Shown here: positions 1-18,130 of the stretch, piece after piece | How the letters are laid out: each line of letters begins with the position of its first letter | Position numbering within the stretch: position 1 is the first letter of the stretch | DNA from: Acestrorhynchus altus | Taxonomy: Eukaryota; Chordata; Actinopteri; Characiformes; Acestrorhynchidae | Direction of reading: 5' to 3' | NCBI GenBank assembly: GCA_034509495.1 | Contig: JAVGWO010000026.1 | Coordinates: 5,775,083-5,839,082 of the forward strand | DNA: 64,000 nt | The notes under the pieces: generated by a model | What the model saw: only the letters and a program-made list of their open reading frames with translations | The model's database searches: none | What the model was told of the DNA's origin: nothing | Translations under genes and position numbers: made by a program

Positions 1-639
1 CTATTGCTTTTTGCAAATGATTTCTAAAAGACCTTTCTTCAGTTTTATGTGTTAAGTTATATCACCTTCATCCCTGGTATCAATTGTTGTTGTTATTGTA
101 TGTGTATTGTAATGTGTAGACATTTTATTTTGGAAACAGACTTCTGTATGCATTTATATCAATCAGCCAAAACATAAAAAATCACAGACATGAAGTAATT
201 TGAATAAGATTATCTATCTCATTGTAGTGTCACTTGTCAAGAAGTGGGATATACGTATCTCAAGTGTACAGTCAGTTCTTGAAGGTAATGTGTTAGTAAC
301 AGGAAAAGTGAGCAAGTGTAAGGATCTGAATATCCTGGACAACATGCTCTGACCCAGTTGGCAGATTTGTGCAGTGTTCCTGGTGTGCATTGGAAAGAAT
401 GGCAAACAATGAACCGACAACAGGGCCATGGGTATTCACAACTTCAGAAAAAGAATCTAATTGCATTATTATTCAATTACACACTGATTAGCTGTGGCAT
501 TATGGCTGCCTCTGTGTTTCTGTACTGTCCATTTGTTGGCTCCTCTTGCAGTGCAGGGGCAATATGTGGTTCTGTAGTTTTAGGCTGTGGTCCATCTGTT
601 TCTCTAAGTGCTTTGTTGGCCTCCTTTTGCCCTGGTCAT

Positions 640-1390
640 CAGTGGTCAGGTGTGACTGTACCAGATTCACGACACCGGTGTGACGGCCTGCTGCCCTGTC
701 ATTCCCTTGGGAGAAGCCCCGTGTGGGTGAAGATTTACTCAGGCACCCAGGATAACACAAGAAGGAGGACATACTAGGTTTACTTGCTCTCTCCTCTGGT
801 CTTTATTGAGTCTCAACAGGCCTGCACATGCCTCCCGCATCACCCAACAGCTCACCTGAAGCTACACATACATATAAACAATCCCTTAGGAGATTATTAT
901 TCTGCAACCACATGGAGCTCTGAGTGTGAAAAATATAAGAAAATGGAGAATATGAGCTCACACTGTTAGGCCCACTCTGTAAAGCTTCATCAGCATTTGG
1001 CGCCTAATCTAAACATATGGGACACTGGATCCACTTACATCCTCTAAGAATTTATCAAGGGATGACTAGAACTGATGTGATAATTATTTCTCTCCATTAA
1101 CTTGTCTCAAAAATGTACATATTTTCAGTGATACACTGAGCTCTCCCACTCTGCTCACCTCCCACATCGCCCACCAGCTCACCTGAAGCTATGAATGACA
1201 CGGAGGGTCAATATTCAGTTGCTGGGTTGGTGCAGGTAATTGGAGTCCAAAACAAAATACATAAATATGAACCTAGAACAAAACAATACCAACTAATTTA
1301 TGTATAATCATTTTGTAAAGATTCACTAAACAAAATTTTATGATTCTTAATAATTAACTTATAATTTTCAACATTACACTCTCCCCCACT
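640..1390 (-). mobile_element. Probable LTR remnant of the adjacent gypsy-like retrotransposon
   Basis: Read on the minus strand, the sequence just beyond the integrase fragment contains a purine tract AGTGGGGGAGAG (plus-strand 1379-1389). It is followed at once by TGTAATGTTG, the arrangement of a polypurine tract abutting the TG start of a 3' LTR. The segment at about 668-735 (around CCTGCTGCCCTGTCATTCCC) has a diverged copy at about 3650-3740 on the other side of the element, in the same orientation, as expected for a pair of LTRs. The far LTR boundary and the target-site duplication were not found. Within this stretch two similar blocks of about 45 bp, at about 826-870 and 1152-1196, share CAGCTCACCTGAAGCTA. 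LTR status is inferred. Confidence 0.45.
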
Positions 1391-2217
1391 GAATTCTTAC
1401 AAAATCGTGTGTACATCAGGGCAAATAAATAAAAAAACAACACTGTCCAGGTTCCCAGGATTAATAAAACCGACTTTAAAATATCCCATGAGGATGAAGT
1501 GGACGAAGAGGGACATCAAACTCTCCAACCAGCTACTGCTTGTACGATGCCTCGTCCATCCCACACTAATCCAAGGCAATCAAAGAACAGATCACTAATG
1601 ACCAAAAATGGTGCCTACTACTAGTGACACCATACAATACACTACATGAATTACAAATATATACACCCTACTAAGAAAAACAACCAAAACATTAAATGTT
1701 AAACCTAAACATTTAATTAAATTCAAAACCTAACCCCCTTATTCTAACCAATTTAAACATATTACTGAAGACTATTAATGACTCGCTGTCTCTCTAACTT
1801 TACCCAAACGTTGAGTGTAGTCATCATCAACTCATATGTCTGTGTTCTGCAAATCACTACTACTGACAGACTTAGCTGAAGTTCTAGTAGGACACTCTGG
1901 TCTAGATAAGCTTGTACTGTCACGAACTGTCTCACAGCTATGCACATCACACTGATGTCCAGAAACAGAATCGTTCATCTTACTACTAGGTAGTACCTGA
2001 TCAACTAGATTAGACACTGATCTACTAATATCATCACCACAAGCATTTAGATGTTGTGCACTGACTGGAAGCTTCGTGATCCAAGCTCTTATTCTTTATT
2101 CAGAGTCCGACATGGCAGGGACAACAAAGTCACTATAATATGCCCTGTCTTGACCAATGGACACCTTCATCATATGCAAAGATCCATTAGAAGCTACCAT
2201 GTGTTCATTTTGATCAA

Positions 2218-3500
2218 CTACAGACCATCACTGCCTATAAATGAGACACTGTCAAACTCAACACATGAAGGATCCTGCGACATAACTGTGTAATCTCCTG
2301 GAACAGAAAACTGTTCAAAGGATACAAACGACACAGCATTCGAGGTCTTAGGGACATCCTGGATGGGCAAGAAATTCACCAACATTAGAAGGTTTCGATG
2401 AACTATTCTTTCAAGGCCAGTAAGGGTGCTTCGGATTTTATACATGAACATTCTAGCATTCTTGTCAATGACTGTGTAAACTGTTGATTCCCACTGATCA
2501 GCTACTATCCTTTTTGCTCTTTTCCTTTTAATGTCCATAAGCACACGGTCACCAATTTCAGTTGTCGCCCCCTTAACTTGTCTGTTGTAAAGTCGGGTTT
2601 GCCTGTGTTGTTCTTTGCTTGCATGTTCTTGAGCAATTAGCATCGTTTTTTTTAAATCCTCCAAAAGTCCTGCTACATATCTGTGATAACTGATTACGTC
2701 TGGACTATTCAAAACATTCTTAAATAGAATGTCCACCGGGAGACGTGGAATTCTGCCATACATAAGAAAGAATGGAGCATAACCTGTGGTTTCATAAATT
2801 GTACAATTGTACATGAATGTGAGTGTCTGTAAATGTTTAGACCAATTCAGTTTTGCTTCAGGGGCCAGAGTCCTAATCATGATGCCAAGTGTTCTGTTGA
2901 ATCTTTTGACTGAACCATTGCCCATTGGATGATAAGGGGTGGTATGTGATTTTCTTATGCCAGACTTCTCAATGATTACCTTCTCCATTTCAGTCAGAAC
3001 TTGCCTCAGTTTCTGGTACTGGCTCGGTGGAACTCTGCGGTAAGGTAATCTGAATGGCTTTTGGACAGATGGACACTATGCACAAATCCCTCGACTTTTC
3101 CACAGTCCAGGTGGTGACGTGAAAATATGTCCTCATATCGGACAATTAAATCAGCCAGCTCAGTCCTACATTTCTCTGATAAACCGCAGAGAGTGTTCAG
3201 ACCAAGAGACTCAAGCTTCTCTTTTGCCAGTACCCTACTCTGCTCCATATCAGATTTAGCATGCTTGGTTAGAATTTCTGACTGCAACTGGTCAGTTCAA
3301 AATCTTCTAATGCAACACTAGGGAAGACTTCAGGAAGTTTGGCATTTTGTCTCAGTAGAACAGGTTTGTCAGAAACATTCATGACCCTCAAAGTTTAACC
3401 CGGATTTGTTTCCAAAAAATGTCATTCCCAAGACGATTTGATGCTGTACTGGCCGCAAAAGAAGCTCTAGTACACCATACTAATAAATTATTGTGGTCTA
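2218..3500 (-). mobile_element. Truncated Ty3/gypsy-like retrotransposon (pol fragment, internally deleted)
   Basis: The minus strand encodes two pieces of a pol polyprotein. The 3' piece (2218-2988) carries the C-terminal half of an integrase: the TTPYHPMGNGSVKRFNRTL block, the NWSKHL..LTFMYN block, the G(Y)APFFLMYGR motif and a basic tail. The 5' piece (about 3006-3290) is the linker before reverse transcriptase (..YEDIFSRHHLDCG..), followed in another frame by the start of RT (PYRRVPPSQYQKL). Most of RT, RNase H and the N-terminal half of integrase are absent. A frameshift lies near 3060. More degenerate pre-RT sequence can be followed to about 3480. The element is clearly dead. Confidence 0.85.
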
Positions 3501-3533
3501 AAACCAGGTGTTTCAGTTTCATTGTCTAACCCC

Positions 3534-3538
<5 letters not shown>

Positions 3539-3565
<27 letters not shown>
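3539..3565. repeat. (TA)n microsatellite
   Basis: A short alternating T/A run lies between the gypsy fragment and the second LTR-like segment. Confidence 0.9.
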
Positions 3566-3594
3566 GGTTTACCTGGCAATAAATATCTGACTCT

Positions 3595-3760
3595 TGGCTG
3601 TTCCCACTGCAATCTGCGTCAAGCTGATCCAGATGATCCGAAGAAAGTCACGACACCAGTGTGACGGTACCAGCTTCACAACATTGGTGTGAAGGTCTGC
3701 TGCCCTGTCATTCCCTTGGGATAAGCCCAGTGTGGGTGAACACTCTGGCACCACTGCTGT
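3595..3760 (-). mobile_element. Second LTR-like segment (partner of the 640-735 copy)
   Basis: A stretch containing CACGACACCAGTGTGACGG and CTGCTGCCCTGTCATTCCC matches plus-strand 668-735 with scattered differences. It sits on the 5' side of the minus-strand gypsy fragment, where the 5' LTR should be. An internal near-duplication of about 35 bp (..CAC.ACA..GTGTGA.GG..) is present here but not in the other copy. Confidence 0.4.
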
Positions 3761-3810
3761 GTCTGGTGTGCTCGTGCTGGTGTGGCATGCATTTTTAACG
3801 TTCTTAAATT

Positions 3811-4400
3811 TTGGACATGTTTAGACAAAGACCTTGTAATGACATCAGTGATATTCATCTGAGTGTGGAGAATCTGAGGAGAGCTCTGTCTCAGCTTCAG
3901 GGAGCTCTCAGTGAGGAGATGGAGAAGTTTCCTGAGATAAAAAGAATCCAGAAGTTAAAAAGAATCCAGAAATATGCAGTGGATGATGGGAAAAAGATGA
4001 AGAGATGAAGATGCATTTCAGTGACAACCCAAAGAGATTTGATAGATATATCTATGTGCTGGGAAAGGAGGTGTTCTCCTCCGGGAGATTTTACTATGAG
4101 GTGTAGGTCAGCGGGAACACTGAGTGGGATTTAGGAGTGACCAGAGAGTACAGTAACAGGAATTTTGGCCAGACCTGAGGATGAATACTGGACAGTGTGT
4201 TTGGATAATATTGAATATGTGGCTGCAGATTTTCCTCCTGTCCATCTGTCCTTGAAACAGGTTCCCAACAAGGTGGGGCCTGGTCTCCTTCTCTGATGTT
4301 GTGGTCAGGTCTCTATCCATTATTTAGCCCCAGTCACAATGATGGAGGTAAAAGTTCAGCTCCACTGATCATCACACCTGTAGAACATTAAAAATTAGGT
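3811..4400 (+). pseudogene. TRIM/NLR-type coiled-coil plus PRY-SPRY (B30.2) pseudogene fragment
   Basis: The plus strand first encodes a coiled-coil-like stretch (ENLRRALSQLQGALSEEMEKF) of the kind that precedes B30.2 domains in fish TRIM and NLR proteins. It is followed by PRY-SPRY motifs: DNPKRFDRYIYVLGKEVFSSGRFYYEV, an in-frame stop, then SGNTEWDLGVTREYSNRNFGQ and, after a frame change, EDEYWTVCLDN and VHLSLKQVPNKVG. The LDP motif that normally opens PRY is missing, there is no RING or B-box nearby, and stops and frameshifts interrupt the SPRY part. It is therefore a decayed copy of a large multigene family; parent family (finTRIM versus B30.2-bearing NLR) cannot be decided. Confidence 0.75.
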
Positions 4401-5700
4401 TCTGTTTTTTAGGATGTAAGGGTAGAATGTAAATCTTTTCAGTAATTAAAAATTTATTTAAAATAAACTGTAATAAAAAAACAAACCAGAAAAAAACAAG
4501 ACTTATTGATGAGATCCATGGTCCCACCTCCACTTTTAAAAGTCTTTTGGAGTACATGCTTCAAGCCCAGTCTGGGTTGTTTTGGTGGCATAAGAGGGAG
4601 GGACCTACACAACATTAGGCAGGTGATTTCAATGTTTGTGTGGGGGGGGTTATTTTTGTTGTTATTATATGTTTGTTTGTTTTCCCCCCTAGGCTATCAT
4701 TTTATCTCTCCCCGTTTCTTTGATTAGTAGTTGTAATTGGTTAATCGTCTGTGTATGCAAGCAAAACTCAAGACATAATTGATCCCCAAAAGAATATTCT
4801 GTCATCTCTTGAAAAGTAACTCCTTTGGTGGCAGTGATGACATACTGCTTCTACCCTGATCTGCACATGAATGGCACATGGTATACACCCAGCTTTAGTT
4901 CCAAGCCGGAAACAGGTGCCCTCCACCTCATTGTTTTGGTGTAGCACCACCCACAGAGAAACAGAGTGCTGTAGAATCAGTCAGTCTGCATTAGTGGTGA
5001 GCTAACCAAAGGAAGGAAGGATGAGGAGGAGAAGCATTGTGTGTTTTGGGGTTCCGAGATAAAAAACATGACTTAACACTTGAACTTGGTGACCAGTATG
5101 TTGTCTTAAATGGGTCATAATGGGACCTATGGAGTTTTCCTGCCTAGGAATATTTGCTCTGATAAATTGATAAATTGTGATGGTCATAAATTGGATATTG
5201 TGCTTTCATTTGCTTGAAGAATAGTCATATTGATGATTTCAGAATATTTTTTTTCTTGGAGTGAAATGTACTCTTTCACATGGAATATTACTCTTTTACA
5301 GTTTAATTATGAAAGAAAACCCTATGTCTGTTTGACCTTATTCCCTTCATTGAATAGAGTGTGTAATGCTCATTATATCTACTGGTGAAATATAAGAAAA
5401 AAAAATAGTCCTGGCAATGGCAGGACTATGTCAATTAGATGTGTCCATTTGTTATGGAAAAGTGTGTGACTGCTCAGTTGAGATGCTCAGTTAGAGTAAA
5501 CAGAATTTAACATTAGCTCAGCATAACACTGTACAAGATGTCAATTTCCTTGCTAGACTGAATTGAATATTTTTAAATCTATTGACTATTTACACAATAA
5601 GGTATGAGCTAGTAATTCTCTTTATTTCTGCCATAGTCATCATAGATGAGCCTAATTGAAGATCACTGTGTATCGAGTAGCTACATCTACACAATCTAGA
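4401..5700. other. Non-coding stretch, nothing recognised
   Basis: AT-rich sequence without a credible exon, RNA gene or transposon protein motif. A T/G-rich patch near 4630-4690 is low complexity. Confidence 0.5.
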
Positions 5701-5701
5701 T

Positions 5702-5702
5702 A

Positions 5703-5763
<61 letters not shown>
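5702..5763. repeat. (ATT)n trinucleotide microsatellite
   Basis: About 20 uninterrupted ATT units. The apparent poly-Asn reading on the minus strand is a translation artefact of this repeat. Confidence 0.95.
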
Positions 5764-5967
5764 GTTACGGTAACTGTTCTGTAATATTGTGTTACTTGCC
5801 AACAAGTCAACCTCCTGGTTGATTTAATTTGTGTATCTGCTTCTTAATTGGGTCGTCATATAAAGTTGTTAAATAAGGATCCAGGAACACAGTTCTATCA
5901 ATAAATATTATTAATAAAATAATATACAAATGTACTTAGTGTGACTGCTAAAAGAATCATGCTTAAA

Positions 5968-5972
<5 letters not shown>

Positions 5973-6013
<41 letters not shown>

Positions 6014-6020
6014 CGCACAC
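5973..6020. repeat. (CA)n microsatellite
   Basis: About 18 CA units followed by a degenerate tail (AAACACGCACAC). Confidence 0.95.
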
Positions 6021-7283
6021 AATGAGCAAAGAACATTTAATTCAAAAGAAATTAATTTAACTTTAATTTATATAAAATAGGTCTTGTCTTTGTCCAGCAA
6101 AAGAACATTACATTTGACAATGTCAACAATATCTTTATCATCGACCTTTACAGTTACTCTGTCTGGTTTGTTTGAGTCCTTGGCCTGCTTGGACTCCTAG
6201 ACTATCACAAACCACCCACAAAAAATACTTTTCGCTCAATCCAATATATCATTAAAACAAAACTGAGGATATTTGGAGAAGCTAGTCCCAAAGACACATT
6301 TAGTTGGGTTACTCATTCAAATTAAAAGGGCTCCAGGCCTTTCACGTTAGTAGAGCTGGAAACTTGTTAGTGAGTCAGTAATTCAAATATAATATCTTTG
6401 GCCTGTCATTTCACACACTTTGTGTATGGGAACATGACACACATTGACCTATTGACATACAGGCAAGAAAAACAAAAAAAAACAGGAAGGTTTACATATT
6501 GTTTCAGGTCCATCACTAGCTCTCATCCTCAGTCCATTACATAATCATGCTTTTGAGACATTGCCAAATTAAGCAATTTAAGAATACAGTATAAACTTGA
6601 CGTACTGTTTCTTTCAATCAACATACATATTCTTTCATCACACTTTACTTTTCCATCCTTTCTCGCTCCATGCTTGTTCTCGCTTCATTTCACCTCCTCT
6701 TTATACCTACTTTACACTACTTTCCTTGTTTCTTATCTGAACTCCTAACTCAGCTCGCCACATACCATCTACTTTACTTTCATTTTAATCTGAAATTCAT
6801 TCCTCAACTACACTATTGTTTAGTGTTCTTCTATATAACAGTTCTAGGTACCTTGCCATTTCTTTCTTAAAAAACACTGTTGGGAAGACTGCAAAGAGAA
6901 CCCTTAGCCACTCAAATAAATAACAAAGCAGAAAGCGTGATGCATAATAAAAAATATAGTCAGCACGTCTAGTGCAGGAGAGCAGCATTTCTTGAAGGCT
7001 TGTGTGTGTTTTAATAAATGCTTTCCAGGAATGCTGCACTCCACCTCTTTATATTAAATAGACTTACAGCCCCATAGTTAATACTTTACATGCCATTTTC
7101 TTCGTGTGAATCTAATGAGCACTTTTAGACATTTCTAAGCACATGTATTGAGTCATTTCTAACACTAGGAGCTTTTGACCTGCTTGCAGAACAGAAGATT
7201 TTAGGCTCTAGAACTTTCCAGGTTTTACCACCCAAGGTAATGTGTGTGTGAAATGAATGCATGTGTCTTTGTGAAGACATTCT
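6021..7283. other. 3' flank / 3' UTR side of bcl6b
   Basis: This is sequence downstream of the bcl6b stop codon. Read on the minus strand, an ATTAAA hexamer lies at 7010-7015, about 270 bases past the stop, and is a possible but unproven poly(A) signal. No other gene is convincing here. Confidence 0.4.
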
Positions 7284-13451
<6,168 letters not shown>

Positions 13452-13687
13452 CTGAGAAGGTACAGGAGGCAAGTTCAGTTCTGATATTGGTTTGCACAAC
13501 TATACCATGGAGCTTATTCATCTTATTCAAGCATGGACTTTATTCTTATAATAATGGATCCTATTGTCTTCATACATTGAACAAATTCCATGTAAGTAAA
13601 CACTGCTGTATATTAGAGTCTTTATGAAAAATTGCATGTGGGTGTTAAGAACAGTTGGTGAATAAGGCTTAATTCGGAGTTACTCAC

Positions 13688-13758
13688 CTTGAATTATTAG
13701 CTTTATTAGAAGAGATGAGACAAAAAACTGCTTGGGGAGACCAGCTCCCTACTCGTAC
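13688..13758 (-). other. bcl6b: Probable non-coding 5' UTR exon 2 of bcl6b
   Basis: On the minus strand a 71-bp segment is bounded by a good acceptor (GTTTGCAG) and a good donor (AAG|GTGAGT). It lies between the start-codon exon and the upstream leader exon and contains no ATG that opens the BTB frame. A transcript would be needed to confirm it. Confidence 0.5.
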
Positions 13759-14758
13759 CTGCAAACAAAGACACAGGTTCATTCAAGACATCTTACATTT
13801 GGTCTCTTCAGTTCCTCACTCTTCTAACAGCATTTCATAGTAGTTGTGGAATAATTCATAGATGTAACACAGTTTAAGGCTTACAATTAATAACTGAATA
13901 GTAAGTTCAAAGGGAACAATCATTGCATTTTGTATTTTGGTCAGTAAATATTTAAGAGCACCCTTATAAAAGTTAATAAATTCTTTGTCAGTATTTTAAG
14001 GAATCCCCTTTTGTTGCATACAGTGTATTTAAAGTAAGATGCAATGCAAACGTAAATGCATGTGTACTCTTGCATACAAGACTGGTGCAAAAGTCAGAGC
14101 ACTGACGATTTCCACAACTCAGTTAGACTGTATAGGCATTCTGTGTATAAGGCCATCTGTTCAAATATAAGGTTTTCATATTGCAAAGCAAAGCATGAAA
14201 CAGAATGAGCCTGATATATCATTGGCAAGCAAAAAGGAAAGCAAAATTGCCCTGAAACAAAGGGAATGATGCAAAAATGTATCTCTTGTATCTCTCAATT
14301 GGCAAGTCAATGTAAAACAAAAATATTCATTTTGGAGCATTTTGATGTCTAAAATGAATTGGATTGGCGGTCCATTCATCATAAAATTCTGATACAATGT
14401 GAAGAATAATTGACATTCAAATTATGTCAGAAATGGAGATACAAGGTTTTTTGCATGATACTGACAATATGCATCATACAGCACAGTCAATCGTTCATTC
14501 ATTCAAAGAAATGCCAACAACTCGGCATAATCTGCTTAAACAAATGCTTACCGTACATTTACAGAGAGCTTACAGTATTTCTGTTGAATTTCTGCATTTC
14601 TCAACTCAATGAAGCTCAATTTGTCATCTTAAAGAAAATATACTCAAGTCTTTTTCCTTTTTCTTTTTTTTTTGGCTTAAAACAATATGCATGCAAAAGC
14701 ATGAATTAAAGTAATCAAATATTATTGCAAAGAAATAAAATCACCAATTTAAACTCAC

Positions 14759-14880
14759 CCCGACCAGCAGGGACGAGAAAACGCACACCACCTTGACTTT
14801 GCGACCCCTCTCTGCTGCTGTCAATCCCACCACCACACACACTGTTCTGTGCTCCACTTCTCAGATGATGATTTTTACAA
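14759..14880 (-). other. bcl6b: Probable bcl6b leader exon 1
   Basis: A consensus donor (CGGG|GTGAGT) ends at 14759 on the minus strand, and a TATA-like motif lies about 30 bp beyond the assumed upstream limit. The 5' boundary is inferred from that motif. Confidence 0.45.
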
Positions 14881-14908
14881 CTGGCCAGTGGAACTGGAGG
14901 GAGGAGCA

Positions 14909-14916
14909 TTTTTATA
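14909..14916 (-). promoter_or_regulatory. TATA-like box for bcl6b
   Basis: TATAAAAA on the minus strand, placed to start transcription near 14880. TTCCTG/GGAA (ETS-type) cores lie upstream at about 14930-14960. Only sequence position supports this. Confidence 0.4.
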
Positions 14917-14959
14917 ACATTGTGCAGGAAGTTCCATGCAGCCAGGGCTGCTCATTTCC

Positions 14960-16180
14960 TGTGTTAGTAGACAAAGTGCTTTTTCACGCTGGCCTCAGAA
15001 CAGCTTCCTCTTGCCGAATCCTGACCTTAACCCTGACAATATAGTCATCAGAAACTGGCCTGGGATCTGGGTTAAACGCTAATGTCTTTCCGGATCCTCA
15101 TCTCCTTCTTCCCCGGGCGGCCCACGCGCGCACTGGAAGCACTGCAGGAAAGGCCCCGGACCCCAGCACGCCTCAGATATTTATAGTTGTGTATTAGAGC
15201 CTTTTGTGTTTGGATCTGCCTGCAGTGTAAAGTGATGACAGGAAAGAGGAGTTTGTGTGTTTTTGACTCTGTTGTGTGTATATAACTCTTGTTATTGAGT
15301 GTTTGTGTGTGGGTGTGTGCATGCACAGAATATTCATTTATCTGTTAGAGTGCGTGCTTGCCTGAACAGCGGGTGTGTGTGAGTGCGTGTCTGTGCACTT
15401 GTGCGTGGGCACACATGCATTGTCACGGGGTCAGAAGGTCCAATAACACTATCCAGGAGTTCACCTAATCAAAGCAAAACTTGTCCGACCCTGTCTGACT
15501 CTCTCCAGGACGGAGGAAATGGCCCAAAAGGAAGTTTTTGAAAAACAAGGAAAATTTACGTTTACAACCCAAGCATCAACCTTCTCAGTACACTCTGCAG
15601 TACAAACATTATATTATCAAAGAGATATGTGGATCAATATGCCATTTTTCATTCATTTATCAGAGTCATCAAAGTTACATTCCATCAGACAAAAGCCTTC
15701 AAATTTGTAACTTTACAGCAACAGCAAACAATCTTCTTGACTTTCAATGGAAGTCAATGTAAAAAGATTTAATTCCAAGTTATATATCATTTGATTCATT
15801 GAATGTGGAACTTTGGCACAACACAATTAACTTCTTGATCCAAATGATATCAGTAAACAACAACAATGAAAATAAAAGTGGGTTTTGTTTTGTTATTGTT
15901 TTGTTTTTTTTGCATGACAGCAATGATATTTAATGTGGTATTCCATGTGATATTATACAATATTCCTACCTAAATGAATACTCTAATATTTTAAAACATA
16001 TTTTCAGTTTATCATGTCAGTATCATATTGTTCCAATATGTTTCCCGGAAAAACAAAAACAATTTAAAAACACAAGACAAAACTATAAAGAAAGGCATAA
16101 ATATTTATAAGAACAGGACAATTCATAGAAATTATTGTCTGTAGCACCATAAACTTGTTGTATCCCATGCATCATTTTGT
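14960..16180. other. Upstream flank of bcl6b, no gene recognised
   Basis: There is a moderately GC-rich patch at 15080-15180 and a GTGTGT/GCGTGT-rich patch around 15240-15410, then AT-rich DNA. No exon with flanking splice sites and a recognisable product was found. Confidence 0.4.
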
Positions 16181-16181
16181 G

Positions 16182-16475
16182 TTTAGATGGTGTATCTAAG
16201 GTGAACGGTTATGATTTTAGATGGTATATCTAAGGTGAACTGTTACCATTTTAGATGGTGTATTTAAGGTGAACTGTTACCATTTTAGATGGTGTATTTA
16301 AGGTGAACTGTTATCACTTTAGATGGTGTATTTAAGGTGAACTGTTACCACTTTAGATGGTGTATTTAAGGTGAATTGTTACCACTTCAGACAGTGTATC
16401 TGAGGCAAACTGTTACTACTTTAGATGATATATCTAAGGTGAAATGAAATTGTTAGCCCTTTAGATGGTGCATCC
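16182..16475. repeat. 34-bp minisatellite, about 8.5 copies
   Basis: Head-to-tail units of 34 bp built on TTTAGATGGTGTATCTAAGG followed by TGAACTGTTACCAC. Point differences between units increase toward the right end, where one unit also carries an insertion. No coding meaning is seen. Confidence 0.92.
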
Positions 16476-17243
16476 AGACGTGGTTAGTAATGCAATACAT
16501 TTAGTCCATTACATTATTTGCTCAAGTATATATGTGATGTCAAAATTTTACTTTTACTCCCTTGTATTCATCTGCATTCTTCTGTCAAATAATGTTTCAT
16601 TCAATGCAAATTTTGTGTGCTTCATCCAAGCACATCAGATAACTTTGTCCTCCAATCAAATACATCTTACATGATTTAATTTCACCAGTCAAATGCAGTC
16701 TTCATGGCCCACTGGTATTCTGCAACCACAGGTTGAGAAACCCTGCTGTAAACCACTGCAAGATGCTATCATAGTATTAAAATATGTCATTTATGTTCCA
16801 GACCCTCTTGCATTTTATGATCAAGCAGAAAGAATCTCAGACTGGTTATGGCATTACATGTTAATAAAGAGGGTATGGCTGGTGCTTCATCTCACTTGTT
16901 TTCATAAGTGAATGACTGACTAACAATTCAGATGTTGCAAGAAATAATCATCAAACCTTCATTTATAATGAGTTCATTGTTGTTTCATATGAAGGCTGTA
17001 CAGTGGAAACCCAGGTCCAGGATTGATGTCATTTTTCATCTCCTACCGAATGTGATGACATGGACACAGCTTTATCCTAGATCCTAAATCATTATAGCTA
17101 TTCATTTGTGGATCCGGGTCCTGACCTCAGATTAGAAAATCCTCTGTTAATGCAGCCAGGTCAGCAGGTGAAGCAAGATAACACATACCGCTCACCCTTG
17201 CTACAAAAGCAACCGGCAACCTCTGCCTTCCTGTGACTTTGTA

Positions 17244-17247
<4 letters not shown>

Positions 17248-17319
<72 letters not shown>
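17248..17319. repeat. (GT)n microsatellite
   Basis: About 36 GT units without interruption. Confidence 0.97.
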
Positions 17320-17660
17320 GGGATGGAGAGCCCTTGTTATGGGTATAGTGAGGAAGGAAATGGGAGAGTGAAAAAAATTAGCCGGGTGATACCCTTCTCT
17401 CACAACTGAAAAACAAGCTCACAGCACCTACAGAAATGCAGCGCACAGATGTGCAGGAACTATGGAACACCCTCTCCACGATGCTTCCTGTGAGCAACAC
17501 ACACATACACACACACAAAACTTAGAGCCAGGCCTGAAACGCCTGCGCAGGACATCCGCCAATAAGGCTTAGTGGAGAATGAGACTAGGGATGTGGGGCC
17601 CATTTAGGACCCCAATAAGTTGAAAACAAATGGGAAGTTAGCTCATTTTCAGCACAAAAA

Positions 17661-17716
17661 ACACACACACAGTTCATGGAGAGGTTCTCCACACACACCC
17701 ACACACTCCCACACCC

Positions 17717-17751
<35 letters not shown>

Positions 17752-17758
17752 CACACAC
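17661..17758. repeat. Interrupted (CA)n microsatellite
   Basis: CA-rich tract with CCACAC and AAACAC interruptions. Confidence 0.9.
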
Positions 17759-18039
17759 GTGTGGATAAAGATTCATAATCTTAATCAGTCTTCGTCACAC
17801 TGCAGATTGCCCTGTAAGCTTATAAGACAGACTTATTCACACTGTGTGTTATGCATGTATGATATTTGGAAGGGTATGAACTACATCTTTGGTGTAACTG
17901 TCTAATGTGGCCCAGTGTAAAGTTTTCTATTGAAATGGTTCTGTTCAACCTGCCTTCAACAACACGTGTCAAAATGTGCAACAGTGATAAAAAAACAAAT
18001 TAAACACATATATCCATTATCTTATCTACTTGTTCCTGA

Positions 18040-18130
18040 TTAGAGTCTGGGGGGTTCCCAGAATCATTTGATGCAAGGCGGTAATACACCCTGGACAGTC
18101 CATCTCAGGGTAAATCGAATATCATCCTAA
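18040..18130. repeat. Fragment of the dispersed repeat also seen at 9560-9880
   Basis: Contains TACACCCTGGACAGTCCATC, matching the CCCTGGACAG.G...ATCCATC block of the fuller copy. Confidence 0.55.

Noticed and set aside
998..1010. TGGCGCCTAATC resembling a retroviral primer-binding site on the plus strand
   Set aside because: The neighbouring pol fragment is on the minus strand and a PPT-based 3' LTR start fits better. The match to a tRNA 3' end is only about 7 bases.
6068..6197. 43-codon minus-strand frame reading KPDRVTVKVDDKDIVDIV with a TCTAG acceptor-like site
   Set aside because: The composition looks protein-like, but it is short, has no recognised family and no partner exon was found. 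Such a length can occur by chance.
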